Source: Adiantum capillus-veneris (Eukaryota; Streptophyta; Polypodiopsida; Polypodiales; Pteridaceae). Taken from it: a stretch of DNA of 64,000 nt. The DNA lies in assembly GCA_014529385.2 (NCBI GenBank), contig CM043944.1, positions 69,302,895-69,366,894 of the forward strand, given 5' to 3'. Made by a program: the position numbers and the translations under genes. The notes beneath the pieces are model-generated. The model was given only the letters and a program-made list of their open reading frames with translations. It was not told the DNA's origin and did not search any database. Below are positions 44,930 to 55,934 of the stretch, in pieces (positions within the stretch are counted from its first letter, which is position 1; each line of letters opens with the position of its first letter).

Positions 44930-45530
44930 GTCAGATTACCTGAAGCTCCTCCCTAGCAATTGGCCTTGGCACCAATGGACTCGCCAGAACCTACTTTGCC
45001 TGTTGCTTCTTTAAAACCTTCTTCATCCTGTTCTACGCATAGGCTACTGCCTCCTCGTACGTGCACAGTCCATCTATCTCGGCTTTATCCCGCACTTTTA
45101 CATGCAAACAGTCCACAAACTTGGTCATCTTCAAAAAATATGCATTCTCTACAGCAGATACCTTAATCAACTTGCTCCATATGGCCTCGAACTCCCACAC
45201 GAATGCTCGAAAATCACCGGCAAGGCTTTGCTTTAGGTTGTCCATCATCTGCTTCACTTCACTCCACTGCATGTTGGCCACATATCGGCTTCAGAATGCC
45301 GCTTCCAATGAACTCCAGTCCTATTTTTCTTCAGCCTGCAAGCCCTCGTACCATACCTTTGCTTTTCCATGAATCAGGAGCGGGAAAGCTTGGGCCACTC
45401 CCTCTTCTCTTGACAAGCCGTTGTCCAGCAAAAAAAGGCAGTAGTCTTGCAGCCAAACCTCAGCATCTTCAGCACCTGTAAAAGTCGAAAAACCCAACCA
45501 TGCCATTCTTGTTAGATCCTACTATTCAAA
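44930..45530 (-). pseudogene. element E gag fragment
   Basis: Retrotransposon gag core on the minus strand: FTGAEDAEVWLQDYCLFL, AFPLLIHGKAKVWYEGL, DWSSLEAAF, KQSLAGDFRAFVWEFEAIW, FVDCLHVKVRDKAE. One frame with stops TAG at 45321-45323 and TGA near 45282-45284 and a further stop after GTYEEAVAYA-like sequence. Gag class by pattern; it is clearly different from A and B gag. Confidence 0.7.
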
Positions 45531-45595
45531 CAGCGACACCATCTTCGACTTCACCGAGAAGCAATCAGTAGCTCCTCAGTGGGGGCACCACAAGA

Positions 45596-45943
45596 TGGAA
45601 AGGGGAACATAGGTTTAATAAAACACACACATAAGTAGAAATATTTAAATAAATATACCAAAATAATTATAAAAAATCCCTATATTTAGGCCATATATAC
45701 AATGCAATATTTACACACAAATGGGCCATAATCTATTTTATTATTTTGATTTTATTTATTTTTTTGACTTAACTAGCCCAGTGACTAGCTAGATGAGGAT
45801 TTTAAGAAGATATGGGAAAAGTCCCCTAACTCACACACGCCTATTTACACTGAAATGGTAGGGATAGCCATAGTGTTTGGGTGATTTTGGTAGGGTGAGG
45901 TAGCTTACTATGGCAATTATGGAAAGCCGAAAAACGGCTATCA
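45596..45943 (-). repeat. element E 5' LTR (~348 bp), related to the A LTR start
   Basis: On the minus strand it starts TGATAGCCG and follows the first ~330 bp of family A LTRs (CACCCAAACAC, GCTAGTTAAG, TTTAAATATTTCTAC), then diverges and ends TTTCCA, five bases before the PBS. Alternatively it is an A LTR truncated by deletion. Confidence 0.6.
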
Positions 45944-47834
45944 CTGGTTAGCATGCCTTGCATGCAGAATTGTAAGCCCTTGCCGAGAATGATGGCCTCA
46001 AACGTGAGAACCAAAACTAGAAGTGCCTTGCATAGTAGCATGTACTGTTAGCGATACATTTGAACTTGACGTTACCACACCTAAAATGGGAACAAATTTC
46101 TGATTGTATCAATTTCCCAAACTTGTGTGCCAATGCCCTTGATTGGGAGTCAATGGGCTATATCGTGGCACACGATAGAAGCCTTGATTCTCTTGAAACT
46201 GTCAAAGCACTTTGCTTTGCACAACAGATAATAGTTTCCAAAGTAAACATGAAAACATGTAAAAGAAAGTAAAACTAGAAATTGTCTAATCTGGTCGTCC
46301 TGCTGTAACCAATTCTCCCGAGATTCCGTAGAAGAAAACTCGCTCCAAACCGGCTCATAGCCATATTTTCTTTGCGAGAGAGAAGTGTCGTGTATATCAT
46401 ATACACATGCCTTGTACATTCTAAAATAATGTTCAATTATATTGCCAAATCCTTCCCTAGTTTGTATGCTCTTAGCATATGCCAAACGTGAGCATTTGCA
46501 ATGCCAGATGCCCAAATTGAAGCCTTGCTTCACATAAATACTTTTGTGCTTGTAGCTAATAGATGCGACTATCGACATACGGAGATCGACCTTGTCAAAC
46601 ACTTTCGGTTGATATGGGCTACTAGGGTTGTATATTAAGTATCTCCGTCGACTTTTAGAAGCGGTGATAAGTAGTTGGCCATGCCAAGCACGTAGCACCC
46701 TGCATCAAGCCATTCAATAGGCGGTACTGACCTCCTTGAGATACTAAAACATTGCCAAGTTGCTATGTTGTTGCATCAAAATGGAACCACTGAGGAGCCG
46801 TGCTCCGGCTCAATACGGTTGGGAGTCAAGCCGTGCTTGATTCGAGATTGTAAGGCAATCTTTGGGCTTTTACGGACAATGTATGCAACAAAATATCAAT
46901 GGATCAAACTGACACAAGCCGTGCTTGTAAGTAAAGTGCATCATGCGAGTCTCAAACATGACTTTTGTCGAGATACGGCAATACTGATAGATCAAGTTAT
47001 GGAGATAACAATGAAGCAAGAGCATCTGGAGGTACCGACAAAGCGTACCTGAAATTGTTTGCAGTTGCAAAAAAAATGTAGTGCAAATCCTCATTAACCG
47101 AACACAACCTACCTAACTTCCAGGACATGCCATGCATGCCTGATCATGTTGATGATCGACAAACTTTCGCACTTGTCATGCTTGCGCATTTCGGAATGTC
47201 TGCAAATGCGGCTGAGGCTCGGACATTCTGTATTTGTAATTTCTGCTCCATGCAATCTCCATGGCCCCTCCATGCTTGCCCATGATTATCGACATGCAAG
47301 CCATGCAAGCCTTCGATGGGAGGGGTAGCCGTGGGACGGCCCTCTAGGGGGTGCCCATGGGCGCCAAGCGGCCTTGGCCAAATTATTTAAAAAAAATAAA
47401 GAAAAAAAAACTACCTCAACGATGGAGGGCAGAGCAAACCGATCTGCGTAGGAATAGGTTAAGCCACCGTGGGCGCGTAGCTGCGTTTTAGGCTTAGCTG
47501 AAGAAGCGAAAAACATTGTGCAGGCCTGCACACATCAATCGAGCCTCATAACTCACCATTTTTTGCAGGTAGATAGCATGGCATGCCTTCCATGCAAGGG
47601 TCTGTTCCTGCCATTCCTTAGCCTCTGTCGAGCCTGCCTTGGGAGGAGCGGCATGCAAATTCCACGAGCTTCTTTAGCCATGCATGCATGCTTGCATTCA
47701 ATTCCATCCGCCTTGGCTACGTGCCCATCCACGCTCACCATGAAAGGGAGTCCATCCTTCACGAGAGAGATCAAGAGAGGGAGAGAGGAGACCATGCTTG
47801 CAATCCCTCCTCCATCGCTGCTTTCCTTCCCCGA
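45944..47834. other. unassigned; one coding-like minus-strand block at 46150-46698
   Basis: 46698-46150 (minus) reads AWHGQLLITASKSRRRYLIY, VDLRMSIVASISYKHKSIYV, GIWHCKCSRLAYAK and YEPVWSEFSSTESRENWLQ. It has ordinary protein composition and could be a host exon, but no family was recognised. The remainder has only short frames, GCATGC-rich words (about 47560-47700) and A runs near 47385-47412. Confidence 0.35.
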
Positions 47835-48033
47835 GCTGTGATACCAATGTAAGAACTAGGGATGCTAGACCATAGGATCCTCCTCCCAACCCCCCATTAT
47901 ATAGGCGGGCTCGTAGCCCCTTGCCCTAGACTGATCCCCTGTCCACACTGTCTAGCCCGGCCCCTGGCCATAGTCCATGACTGCCCTAGTCCTTAGGTTT
48001 GGGCCTTGCCCCTACGGAACCCTTGTCCTGACA
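47835..48033 (-). repeat. Copia-like LTR (186 bp) with PBS
   Basis: On the minus strand, LTR 48033-47848 starts TGTCAGGAC and ends GTTCTTACA (inverted termini), contains TATATAAT (47892-47903, minus) and is followed one base later by TGGTATCACAGC at 47846-47835, one mismatch from the initiator-Met PBS. No coding sequence follows, and no second copy was found. It abuts a PPR fragment at 48034, so it probably inserted into that gene. Confidence 0.6.
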
Positions 48034-48267
48034 TGCAGCTTGAAGGCATCTGGAATCATGCAAGATGTTTGTATGGGCAAAAGAGTTCATGATGATCTTG
48101 TTAGTCAAGGGATGTTGACAAAAAATGTCGTGGTTGGCACTTCCTTGCTCGACATGTATGCCAAATGCGACGTACTTCATAAAAAGAGCAAAAAGTGCGC
48201 AGCGAGCTTTCTATCTGGAAGTCTCTCTTGGAATGCTCTGATCGTGAGATATGCCCAAGAGACATGA
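48034..48267 (+). pseudogene. PLS-type pentatricopeptide repeat (PPR) gene fragment
   Basis: Plus strand: CSLKASGIMQDVCMGKRVHD, VSQGMLTKNVVVGTSLLDMY, AKCDVLHKKSKKCAASF, then SLSWNALIVRYAQET and a stop. This is the repeating pattern of land-plant PLS-class PPR proteins (K-H-x-L/V, N-x-V-V-G-T-x-L-x-D-M-Y-A-K-C, S-W-N-A-L-I-x-x-Y-A), which bind organellar RNA. Only about two repeats remain, cut on the left by the LTR and on the right by the tandem hairpin repeats, with an internal deletion/frameshift around KKSKKCAA. A relic, not a working gene. Confidence 0.8.
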
Positions 48268-48420
48268 GACTAGATTTTTATATCGTCCAATGTGATTTGG
48301 CCTTTTGGTGCAGGGAACTAGTAAGTTGAGTTGAAGGAAGGCATAATGTGCTTGAAAAGTTAAATTTTACATTCATCTCACCTTTTCCAAGGTCCTGGAG
48401 TGCAACAATAGCCTAATTAT

Positions 48421-48520
48421 GCAAAAAAAAGGGTGGTCACAAGGGCGCGCAGATGGCCCATCCAACAGTTTTGGATGGCTCACCTGCGCGCCCTTGTGGC
48501 CACCCTTTTTTTTGCATTAT
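48421..48520. repeat. near-perfect ~47-bp stem hairpin, copy 1
   Basis: GCAAAAAAAAGGGTGG at the left pairs with CCACCCTTTTTTTTGC at the right; the stem continues through CACAAGGGCGCGCAG and CCATCCAA with four or so mismatches to a loop of a few bases. Flanked by TTAT/ATTATA-like sequence, which would fit a tiny foldback MITE with TA duplication. Confidence 0.8.
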
Positions 48521-48743
48521 ATGGCCTTGTCTGCCCCTTATAATAGCAAGAATGTTAATATTTGATGAAACCAAATGTTTATGCAGCATGAGACTAGATT
48601 TTTATACTATCCAATGTGATTTGCCCTTTTGGTGCAGGGAACTAGTAAGTTGAGTTGAAGGAAGGCATAATGTGCTTGAAAAGTTCAATTTTAGATTCAT
48701 CTCATCTTTTCCAGGGTTCTGGAGTACAGCAATAGCCTAGTTA

Positions 48744-48838
48744 TGCAAAAAAAGGGTGGCCACAAGGGCCCACATATGGCCCATCCAGCAGTTTTGGATG
48801 GCTCACTACGCGCCCTTGTGGCCACCCCTTTTTTTGCA
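48744..48838. repeat. near-perfect hairpin, copy 2
   Basis: Same foldback as 48421-48520 in the second tandem unit, with some divergence in the middle of the stem (GGGCCCACATATG against CTACGCGCCC), so the lower and outer stem is better kept than the middle. Confidence 0.75.
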
Positions 48839-48905
48839 TTATATGGCCTTGTTTGCACCCCAAGATACCAATTTTTTTTTAGATCAAGTGAAAGCAAATC
48901 TTTAT

Positions 48906-51012
48906 GCAACATGACAGTACAAATTCCACTTGTTTTCACTCAGATGTAATTGTTTTCACTCTTGTTCACTAGAATGGATTAAAAGTACCCCTTATAGGCC
49001 TTATCTACACATGTTTCTGCAACTTTACAAGAATATAAAATCCCTTCTGTTGAACACATGTGCTATGTTACATATACTTTAGTGAACTCCCCATGTCAAC
49101 GGCCTCACAAATCCTATGCACTAAAAATTAAACACTAGAAATCGACCAAACAAGGAGCCAATTTTTACTTCCTTGTGTCCACCTAGTGTTCTTGTGAAAC
49201 ATTGCTAATGATATATATTCAACATCCCCAAATGAGGACATCTTGACAAAGTTTACGATCCACTTTAATAAGAATAACCATTAATGATTAAACTGAAATC
49301 AAAATATTGCTTGAATTTCTTCAAGGTGGAGTGATTAAGACTTGCGACTTGAATCATCGTACACGCAAATCAAAATATCCATAAAAGTAAACAATATTTC
49401 TCAGATCTGTATGAAACTTCAGTAATCTAAATTAAATACTCTCACTCAATGCGACACCATCTAACAAAAAAACATATTTATATTGCATTTATAGAGGAAT
49501 CCAGCCTCATGAAAAATAATTACAAATGGAGACAATTGTTGTTGCCGTTAGGCTTATCTTACAAGTATTTGTCTTCCTCATCTAGAGATTCATATACACT
49601 TGAGTATTTGTGTGTCTATGACACTAGGAAAGATAGTAGTACTATATGGATGTCTTCTATGAGAGCTCCTAGAGAGTCCCTATTGGTTCAAGATTCTAAA
49701 AAACACCTACTATTCTTATCAAAATCTTTTAACATGGTAGTGAAAGGTTCCTCAAGGAACAAAAATAGAGTGATTTCCATCTCTGCACATGGTTGCTTGC
49801 TCATGTCCTCTTAAAACAAGTTGAATCTGTAAGTAAACAAAAGATTATGTGAGCACAAAGTTATAAAGTACAAAATGATATCATTCCAATTATCTAATGA
49901 ATATTATACGAAGAATAAATTACAAGAAAAATCTTTGACGACTCTCCATAGATAACACAACTTACTTACATCGTGAGACTCAAATCACATGCTACACAAC
50001 TATAGATGGCGCACCAAAGTCATCAACAAAATAGCACCACCCAGTGTTATGAGATGTGAAGCCTAAACACTGAAATCCATAAAGAGGTTAATTCTCTCCA
50101 GCATGATAAACTTAAATATGGAGATGATGTTAAGCTCTGAATGTAAGCTACAAGGGTAGTTTTCTTACCATTCTATCTTTATGTTGGAGATGAACCCTTG
50201 CAATGCCCACGTGATATTCACACCTCCTATTGTTGTGGTATGCAACTCATGTGAGCTCATACTTTTGCCACCTTCGAGAGTAGAGGTTTCCATGTAGTGT
50301 GAGTGAATGAAAGTAGATGGAGTAGAATCTTGTTTCATATTGTAATGGAGATGAGAGAAGGGAGAGGAGCTAGCTTGGTGTGAAACTATGTGGTGGGCAA
50401 GGGGAAGAGATGGAGGAGGAGCTTGCTTGGTGCTACAATGGAGGTGGGAGAAAGCTAGCAGAGAGATAATGATGGACTACAGGGGGTGCATGTGGTTGTT
50501 GCAGCAATGGAGAGCTTGGAAAAGGGTTTGTAGAGAGAGAAAAACACTTTTTAGCTATAGAATAGGTTTGGAAAGACTTTGGAGGGTGAAAATGATGTTT
50601 TGATTTGTTTTTTTTTAAAATCAATTTTTTGGATTTTTTAGTGCACGTTTTTAACTTTTGAAGGTCAAAAATACTTTTTTGACCATGAAATAGGTTTGGG
50701 GACCTTTTAAGGAGGGAAAACTTGAAATTTGAAATTTTTTGAAAATTTAAAATTTTTAGTGTATTTTTAAATCCGCGCCAAAAAGTGGGGGAAAAGAGGT
50801 CAAAGTGGTCCCCCCCCCCCCCTCTTTCCCCTAGCCACCTCCCTTACCTTCTCACTAGGTAAGAGACAATTAAGAGGTGTAAGGCTACCTTGTCCCCCTA
50901 CTTTTTTGAGGGTATAGAGTGTGTCCACCACCCTCTTCCTATTGGCTGACCTTTAATTAACCTTAATCCCAAAGGGTCCCTAGAGGGTTCATATTTTTCC
51001 TAATGGGGTTTT
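48906..51012. other. no gene recognised
   Basis: AT-rich with short frames. 49449-49814 (121 codons, plus) has a Ser-rich, unremarkable composition. 50340-50600 is purine-rich. A C run of about 14 lies at 50808-50821. No TE protein motif recognised. Confidence 0.35.
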
Positions 51013-53029
51013 AGGTTCAATGAAATCAATCAAAATATGTTGGTCAATAGCATTGCCATCCTTATAGTGTAAGTGTTTACATAAAAATTCACATGAAACA
51101 CTAGATGAATGTGCACAAGTAATGAGAGTTTATAGGCCATATCACCAATGCGCTTGAGTATCTTAAAAGGTCCACAATTCGTCAAAGATAGTTTAGGTGT
51201 TGGCCGAGTCTTTAGACTTCTTGAATGGTCTAGAACACACAAGAATACTTTTTCCCTTTTTGTGAAGGCAACTTGACGATGTTTCTTGTCAGCCTACTTT
51301 TGATATAGATCCTGTGCTTGTCAAAAATTTTGACGAGCTATTCTCAACATTTCCATATGGTGTTGGAGGAAATCCTTCACTTCTTGAAGCTTTTGAGTCG
51401 CCAACCCCACCATAACTAGTGACCTAGGTTGAAAACCAAACATAAGCATGAAACGATTAAGACTTGTCGCCGCATGCTTAGCACTATTGTAAGCAAACTC
51501 AAGAATAGGGAGATAATTTTCCCAATCCAACTGCTTTTTGCTAACATATGCTCATAACCATTTCACGTTGATCTGCAATACTAACGTTGAGTTGTGTACC
51601 CAATAGTTTAAACACAGCCCTCCACAAAGGAATGTTAAACTTAGGATGACGGTCACTCACAATATTACCTAGCGACCAATACAACCTATACTAATTGTCA
51701 ACAAATAACTTAGCAAACTCTAGAGTCTTAATTGTGGATTATGTTGGAATAAACTTGCAAAATTTAGTCAATTGATTTACGACCAGCCATACCAAATCAT
51801 GAACTTGTATAATGGTTGATAAACCCACAATGAGATCCATAGAGATACTTTCCCATTTTTTATTTGGATTACTTTAATGGATGCAAGAGAGCTCCTGCTT
51901 TCAGGTGCTATGCTTTATTTACTTGACATTTTTGGCAATGTAAGACATAGTCTTGAACATATCCATCTAAACCTGGCTAGTAGCACTATTGTTGTACAAG
52001 TGCATAAGTTTTCTTTATGCCCAGGTGCCCTGAACTTAGACTGTTAAACTTGGGATGACGGTCACTCACAATATTACCTAGCGACCAATACAACCTATAC
52101 TAATTGTCAACAAATAACTTAGCAAACTCTAGAGTCTTAATTGTGGATTATGTTGGAATAAACTTGCAAAATTTAGTCAATTGATTTACGACCAGCCATA
52201 CCAAATCATGAACTTGTATAATGGTTGATAAACCCACAATGAGATCCATAGAGATACTTTCCCATTTTTTATTTGGATTACTTTAATGGATGCAAGAGAG
52301 CTCCTGCTTTCAGGTGCTATGCTTTATTTACTTGACATTTTTGGCAATGTAAGACATAGTCTTGAACATATCCATCTAAACCTGGCTAGTAGCACTATTG
52401 TTGTACAAGTGCATAAGTTTTCTTTATGCCCAGGTGCCCTGAACTTAGACTGTTGTGACAGTCATAAAGAATTTTGCACCGAATGTTTGCAACTTTTGGT
52501 ACACAAACTCTCCCCTTGTGGAGAAGGTACCCATCATCTATGGAAAGATTCTTCCATCTCTGGAGCTCATAACTCAAAAGAGGAGAACTAGGTGCGGAGG
52601 TTAAAGACACACTACCACCATTGGGGTGAAAGGATCCCTATTTTCACATGGCTCCACACTTTGGAGTATGCATCATCATGCTCATATTTTCCTTTGAGAG
52701 ATTCCAAAAACTCACTTTAAAGTTCAATCAAAAGAAGAGAGTTGAACTCAGATACATGACTAAGAGCATCAACCACCACATTGTATCGTTATTTATGATA
52801 CTAGAGCTTTGCATCATACTCCTTAAGAATCTCAACCCACTAGGCCTTTTGACCCTTCAGATTTTTTTGTTGTGCAAATCATTTTATACTTTCATTGTCA
52901 AACACAATCTTAAATTGAGCTCTATACAAATAATGTTGGCACACCTTCAAAGCATACACTATTGCATATATTTCTCTTTTGTTAGCATGATAATTTTGAT
53001 TTGGAGAATCAAGCTTCTTGCTTTCAAAT
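51013..53029 (-). pseudogene. element D relic, inverted copy
   Basis: Same RNase H-integrase remains as 32591-34184 on the opposite strand: WENYLPILEFA, KHAATSLNRFML, GPFKILKRIGDMAYKLSL and the zinc finger CHNSLSSGHLGIKKTYALV. The same frameshift and stops are largely shared, so decay predates the duplication. PPT and LTR are missing here: homology ends at 51013, before the 3' end of D. Confidence 0.8.
51636..52453. repeat. 409-bp tandem duplication within right-arm element D
   Basis: GATGACGGTCACTCACAATA at 51645 recurs at 52054. The unit carries the integrase core start and part of the zinc finger. The left arm has one copy. The joint uses TGTT, common to both ends. Confidence 0.9.
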
Positions 53030-53767
53030 TTAATTGGCCTTCAGGAGGCCAATCTTCACAGATGTGAGCAGGATCTGGAGACCTTCTGCTGTGCATCGGG
53101 TGCACTGATCAACTGGATAAAGACAGTGGCTTTCTCGGTTGGTAGTGCTCCTATGCCAGATTGGATGCCAGGAGAGGGTTTCAGGTGGATTCTCCCAGGG
53201 ACTGCAGTTCGGTACTTGGGTTGTCAAGTTGGTTTGGACTTGTCTCCCGAGCAGTAGATTGCTCCTCTTCTCCTGTCCACCATCAGGAGAAAGCTGTTAC
53301 ATTGGAGCTCAGCACCACTTTCGCTGGATGGCAAAGTAGTAGTTGCCAACCAGGTGCTGCTGGCGACTATGTGGTACATCACTTTTTGCTGGATCTTCTC
53401 GAGTTCTTGTATCAGGTAGGTAGAGAGGCTGATCAAGAACTTCCTTTGGTCAGGACGTGACACTCAGATGGCCCGAGCCAAGGTGGCTTGGTCGGTCATC
53501 ACGCTTCCTTGTTCGCAGGGAGGGCTTGGGATCATTGATCCAGCACAGCAGAGCAGAGCCCTTCTAGGGAAGTTCATAGTCAGAGGACTTCTTCTAGGTG
53601 AGGAGCCCTGGAAAGAGTCCTTGTTGCAGAGGCTTCGTGCCAGGGTGCCTCAGTCAGGAGGCCCTTAGCAACCTTCGACCAGATGGATCTTTGCAGAGAT
53701 GCGCCGAGTTGGTTTGAGCAAGAGACTAGAGGACCGCTTCGCTGTGAGTTTGCTTCGTTCTTGGGAG
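53030..53767 (+). pseudogene. LINE reverse transcriptase fragment, inverted copy
   Basis: Plus-strand equivalent of 31866-32590, with the same truncation at the D junction and the same end at the B insertion point. Peptides: NLHRCEQDLETFCCASGAL, MARAKVAWSVITLPCSQGG, KFIVRGLLLGEEPWKE. A small private insertion lies near 53260-53275. Confidence 0.8.
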
Positions 53768-55717
53768 TGAGGCAAGCTTTTCCATGCATGGGAACCCCCC
53801 CATATATCTTTGCCCTTTTACCAAAATATTTCCTATTATATAAGTTATTTTTTATTTTTCTTCCCCTTTTCACAAAAGTTTTAGCCTTTATTAAATAAAT
53901 AAGACTTACGCTAATCAATCACGATGTAGCATAAATAAGTAAGCTTTCTTTGTTGATATCTCTTTTGACCTTAAATATTAAATATGTATATTCTAAATTA
54001 GATTATACAGTTTAGTATTTTCTGATATATTTTTTATGTATATATATTATTCCACCCTACCAAATATTTTATTCACTAGTTTTCATTTTCAAACCTCAAC
54101 CCCACTTTCAAATTTCAATAATCCTCCATCTAGATGATTGCCAATCTTTTCAAAACTCTAGGTCATGTTTTCATACACATGAAGGAGCTTACACTTGAAG
54201 GCAAGAGAGAACTCCACTCAAAGGAGACCACCAAAAGACCTTTGCAGCCACAAATAATACATTATTTGGCTGAATTTGTTAAATAGAGAAAAACCCCGAA
54301 TCTGAAGGAGCGCTCAACATGCAAGATGTATCTCGTGATCTCAACTTTTAGCTCAATTTTTTTCAGAATTTTTGGAGTTATGAACACGGAGATATGATTT
54401 TTGTAGTGGACCCCTGTTTTCTCGTGTAATGGTGACACAGGCCATCCCCAATTTTCTTCCCTCTAGAATGGCTATGGTTCTACAAGTCTTCAAGCATGAT
54501 TACAAGAGACAAGGCTCTTTTAATGAGGTCTTGGCAAGTCTAGAGTGATTCTATCACCATTTTTGGAGGATCCATCCTCATCAACAACTATCCACCTTTG
54601 ACAATCTCTCTTGTAAATTTCTTACCTCTCTCTTCTCTCCCTAATAAGCTTATGTCTAGCCAAAGCTAGACTATTGTAAATATCTCCTATCCTCTACATC
54701 CTACCCACATTCTCTCATCTTCTCTCTCTATTGACTCTGGTATTTTAAATAATGAGGAGACAAGATAGGAGCCACAGTCACATGCACCCCATTTTCCTAG
54801 TCACCAAAGTGGGACACTCACCTCAAATAGAAATATTGCTAAATACTCCCCTCCTTCCCTATATAAGGAGGCCATGAGAGCTCACTCAAACACACACACA
54901 CACACACACACACACCTATCCATACATACTCTTGTGCTACATGCTTGTATCATGAACCCTAATCACATAATCACAACACCATCATCATCACCATCACCAT
55001 GCACAAAAGATGAGCACCACACCTCCACACCACTTGTAATTAAGGGTTGAAGGCACAATTTCAAGAAGAAGAAGGGTGGACACACTCATGATATTCCTCG
55101 CCATCAACTCCCATCTCTCCATTATGCCTCCTACGATCTTGTCCCCTTCTCATTTTTCTGCCATACGCTACCTATTGTATTCATCTTTTGCAAGCAATCA
55201 ACACACTCCATCTTGGTGCCATACTTTGTGTCGCTTTGGATACATTTCATTGTGAGTATGGTATATACTTGTTCCTTGCCTTTTTTTTCCTGCTTATGTA
55301 AAAGTGTGCGGATTCGCCACCATACACACACACACACACTCTCTCTCTCTCTCTCTCATATTCCTATCATCTTGCTACTTCCATCTTGAGGTGTGCGGAT
55401 TCGCCACCTCTTGTATGATAAATGAGCATACTCGCAAGTTTCCCCTACCTCATTATCTTCCTTACTAACATGCACGAGTAGCAAGCCCATTCTCACTCAT
55501 TCACCACTCCTCTCACCTTATTCTCCGACCACCCCATTCCACATTTGGGCGTGGATCTTGAAATTTTTTTCCATGGCATGCTTCATTGTGTATATGTATG
55601 CGTCCTAGCCGCATATCTTGCTAGGTGGTGCCCCTATTGTGTATCCCCCATGATGAGACCATTGTGCATAGTCTTGGTGTAGAGGCCACCGGGTCTATTT
55701 TTCACTTCCGCCTCTCA
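53768..55717 (+). repeat. family B 5' LTR (1950 bp)
   Basis: Starts TGAGGCAAGC and ends GCCTCTCA. The end is set by two facts: LINE sequence follows GCCTCTCA in the copies at 5040 and 6282, and a PBS begins two bases later here. Contains CA and CT microsatellites (54890-54914, 55322-55358). Confidence 0.9.
54859..54868 (+). promoter_or_regulatory. TATA box of B 5' LTR
   Basis: CTATATAAGG, conserved in the 3' LTR near 63488-63497 and in the solo LTR on the minus strand. Confidence 0.6.
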
Positions 55718-55719
55718 TT

Positions 55720-55746
55720 TGGTGCCACCACGGAGGATCGAACTCC
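55720..55746 (+). promoter_or_regulatory. family B primer-binding site, extending into a tRNA T-arm
   Basis: TGGTGCCACCACGG followed by AGGATCGAACTCCA. The reverse complement reads as a tRNA 3' end: CCA tail, acceptor strand TGGTGGC plus discriminator A, and a 5-bp T-stem enclosing TTCGATC. Complementarity thus seems to run through the whole T-arm, longer than a usual PBS. The tRNA species was not identified. Confidence 0.65.
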
Positions 55747-55934
55747 AGACGTTCAGTTTACAAGGCTGACATGTTTACTTATCTTCATGGACGAGTGGCT
55801 TCTTGAATTCTATAATTGGACCACTGAAGAGGAGGAGCTTTGAGCAGGTTTGACACAAGTCATCAAGACACTCTTGCCAGGGTGTTGTATTGTTAGCATA
55901 GAAGAAGTGGTAAGACCCTCTTTCCCTACTCAAA

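Larger units (their letters stand above)
43850..45943 (-). mobile_element. element E: Gypsy relic with short A-like LTR
   Basis: Minus-strand order: LTR 45943-45596, PBS-like TGGTGCCCCCACTGAGG (45590-45574), gag 45530-44930, then a second coding-like block down to about 43930. The PBS is of the A/B type and the LTR shares its first ~330 bp with family A LTRs. No RT or integrase was found downstream, so the element is either non-autonomous or deleted. The left limit is arbitrary. Confidence 0.6.
48263..48905. repeat. tandem duplication (324-bp period), each unit carrying a hairpin
   Basis: Unit 1 starts CATGAGACTAGATTTTTAT at 48263, unit 2 at 48587; the two are about 90 percent alike by eye. 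Shared words include GTGCAGGGAACTAGTAAG and GGCATAATGTGCTTGAAAAG. A third, degenerate start (CAACATGACAG) lies near 48907. Confidence 0.88.
51013..55584. repeat. right arm of the long inverted repeat
   Basis: Reverse complement of 30013-34184: element D (minus), LINE (plus), B 5' LTR (plus). It includes a private 409-bp tandem duplication at about 51636-52453, otherwise the lengths agree to within about 30 bp. Confidence 0.9.

Noticed and set aside
48263-48905. CRISPR-like array
   Set aside because: Two long direct repeats with no short regular spacers, in a plant genome.
55720-55746. tRNA gene
   Set aside because: Only the 3' acceptor and T-arm complement is present; no D-arm or anticodon arm. 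It is a PBS.
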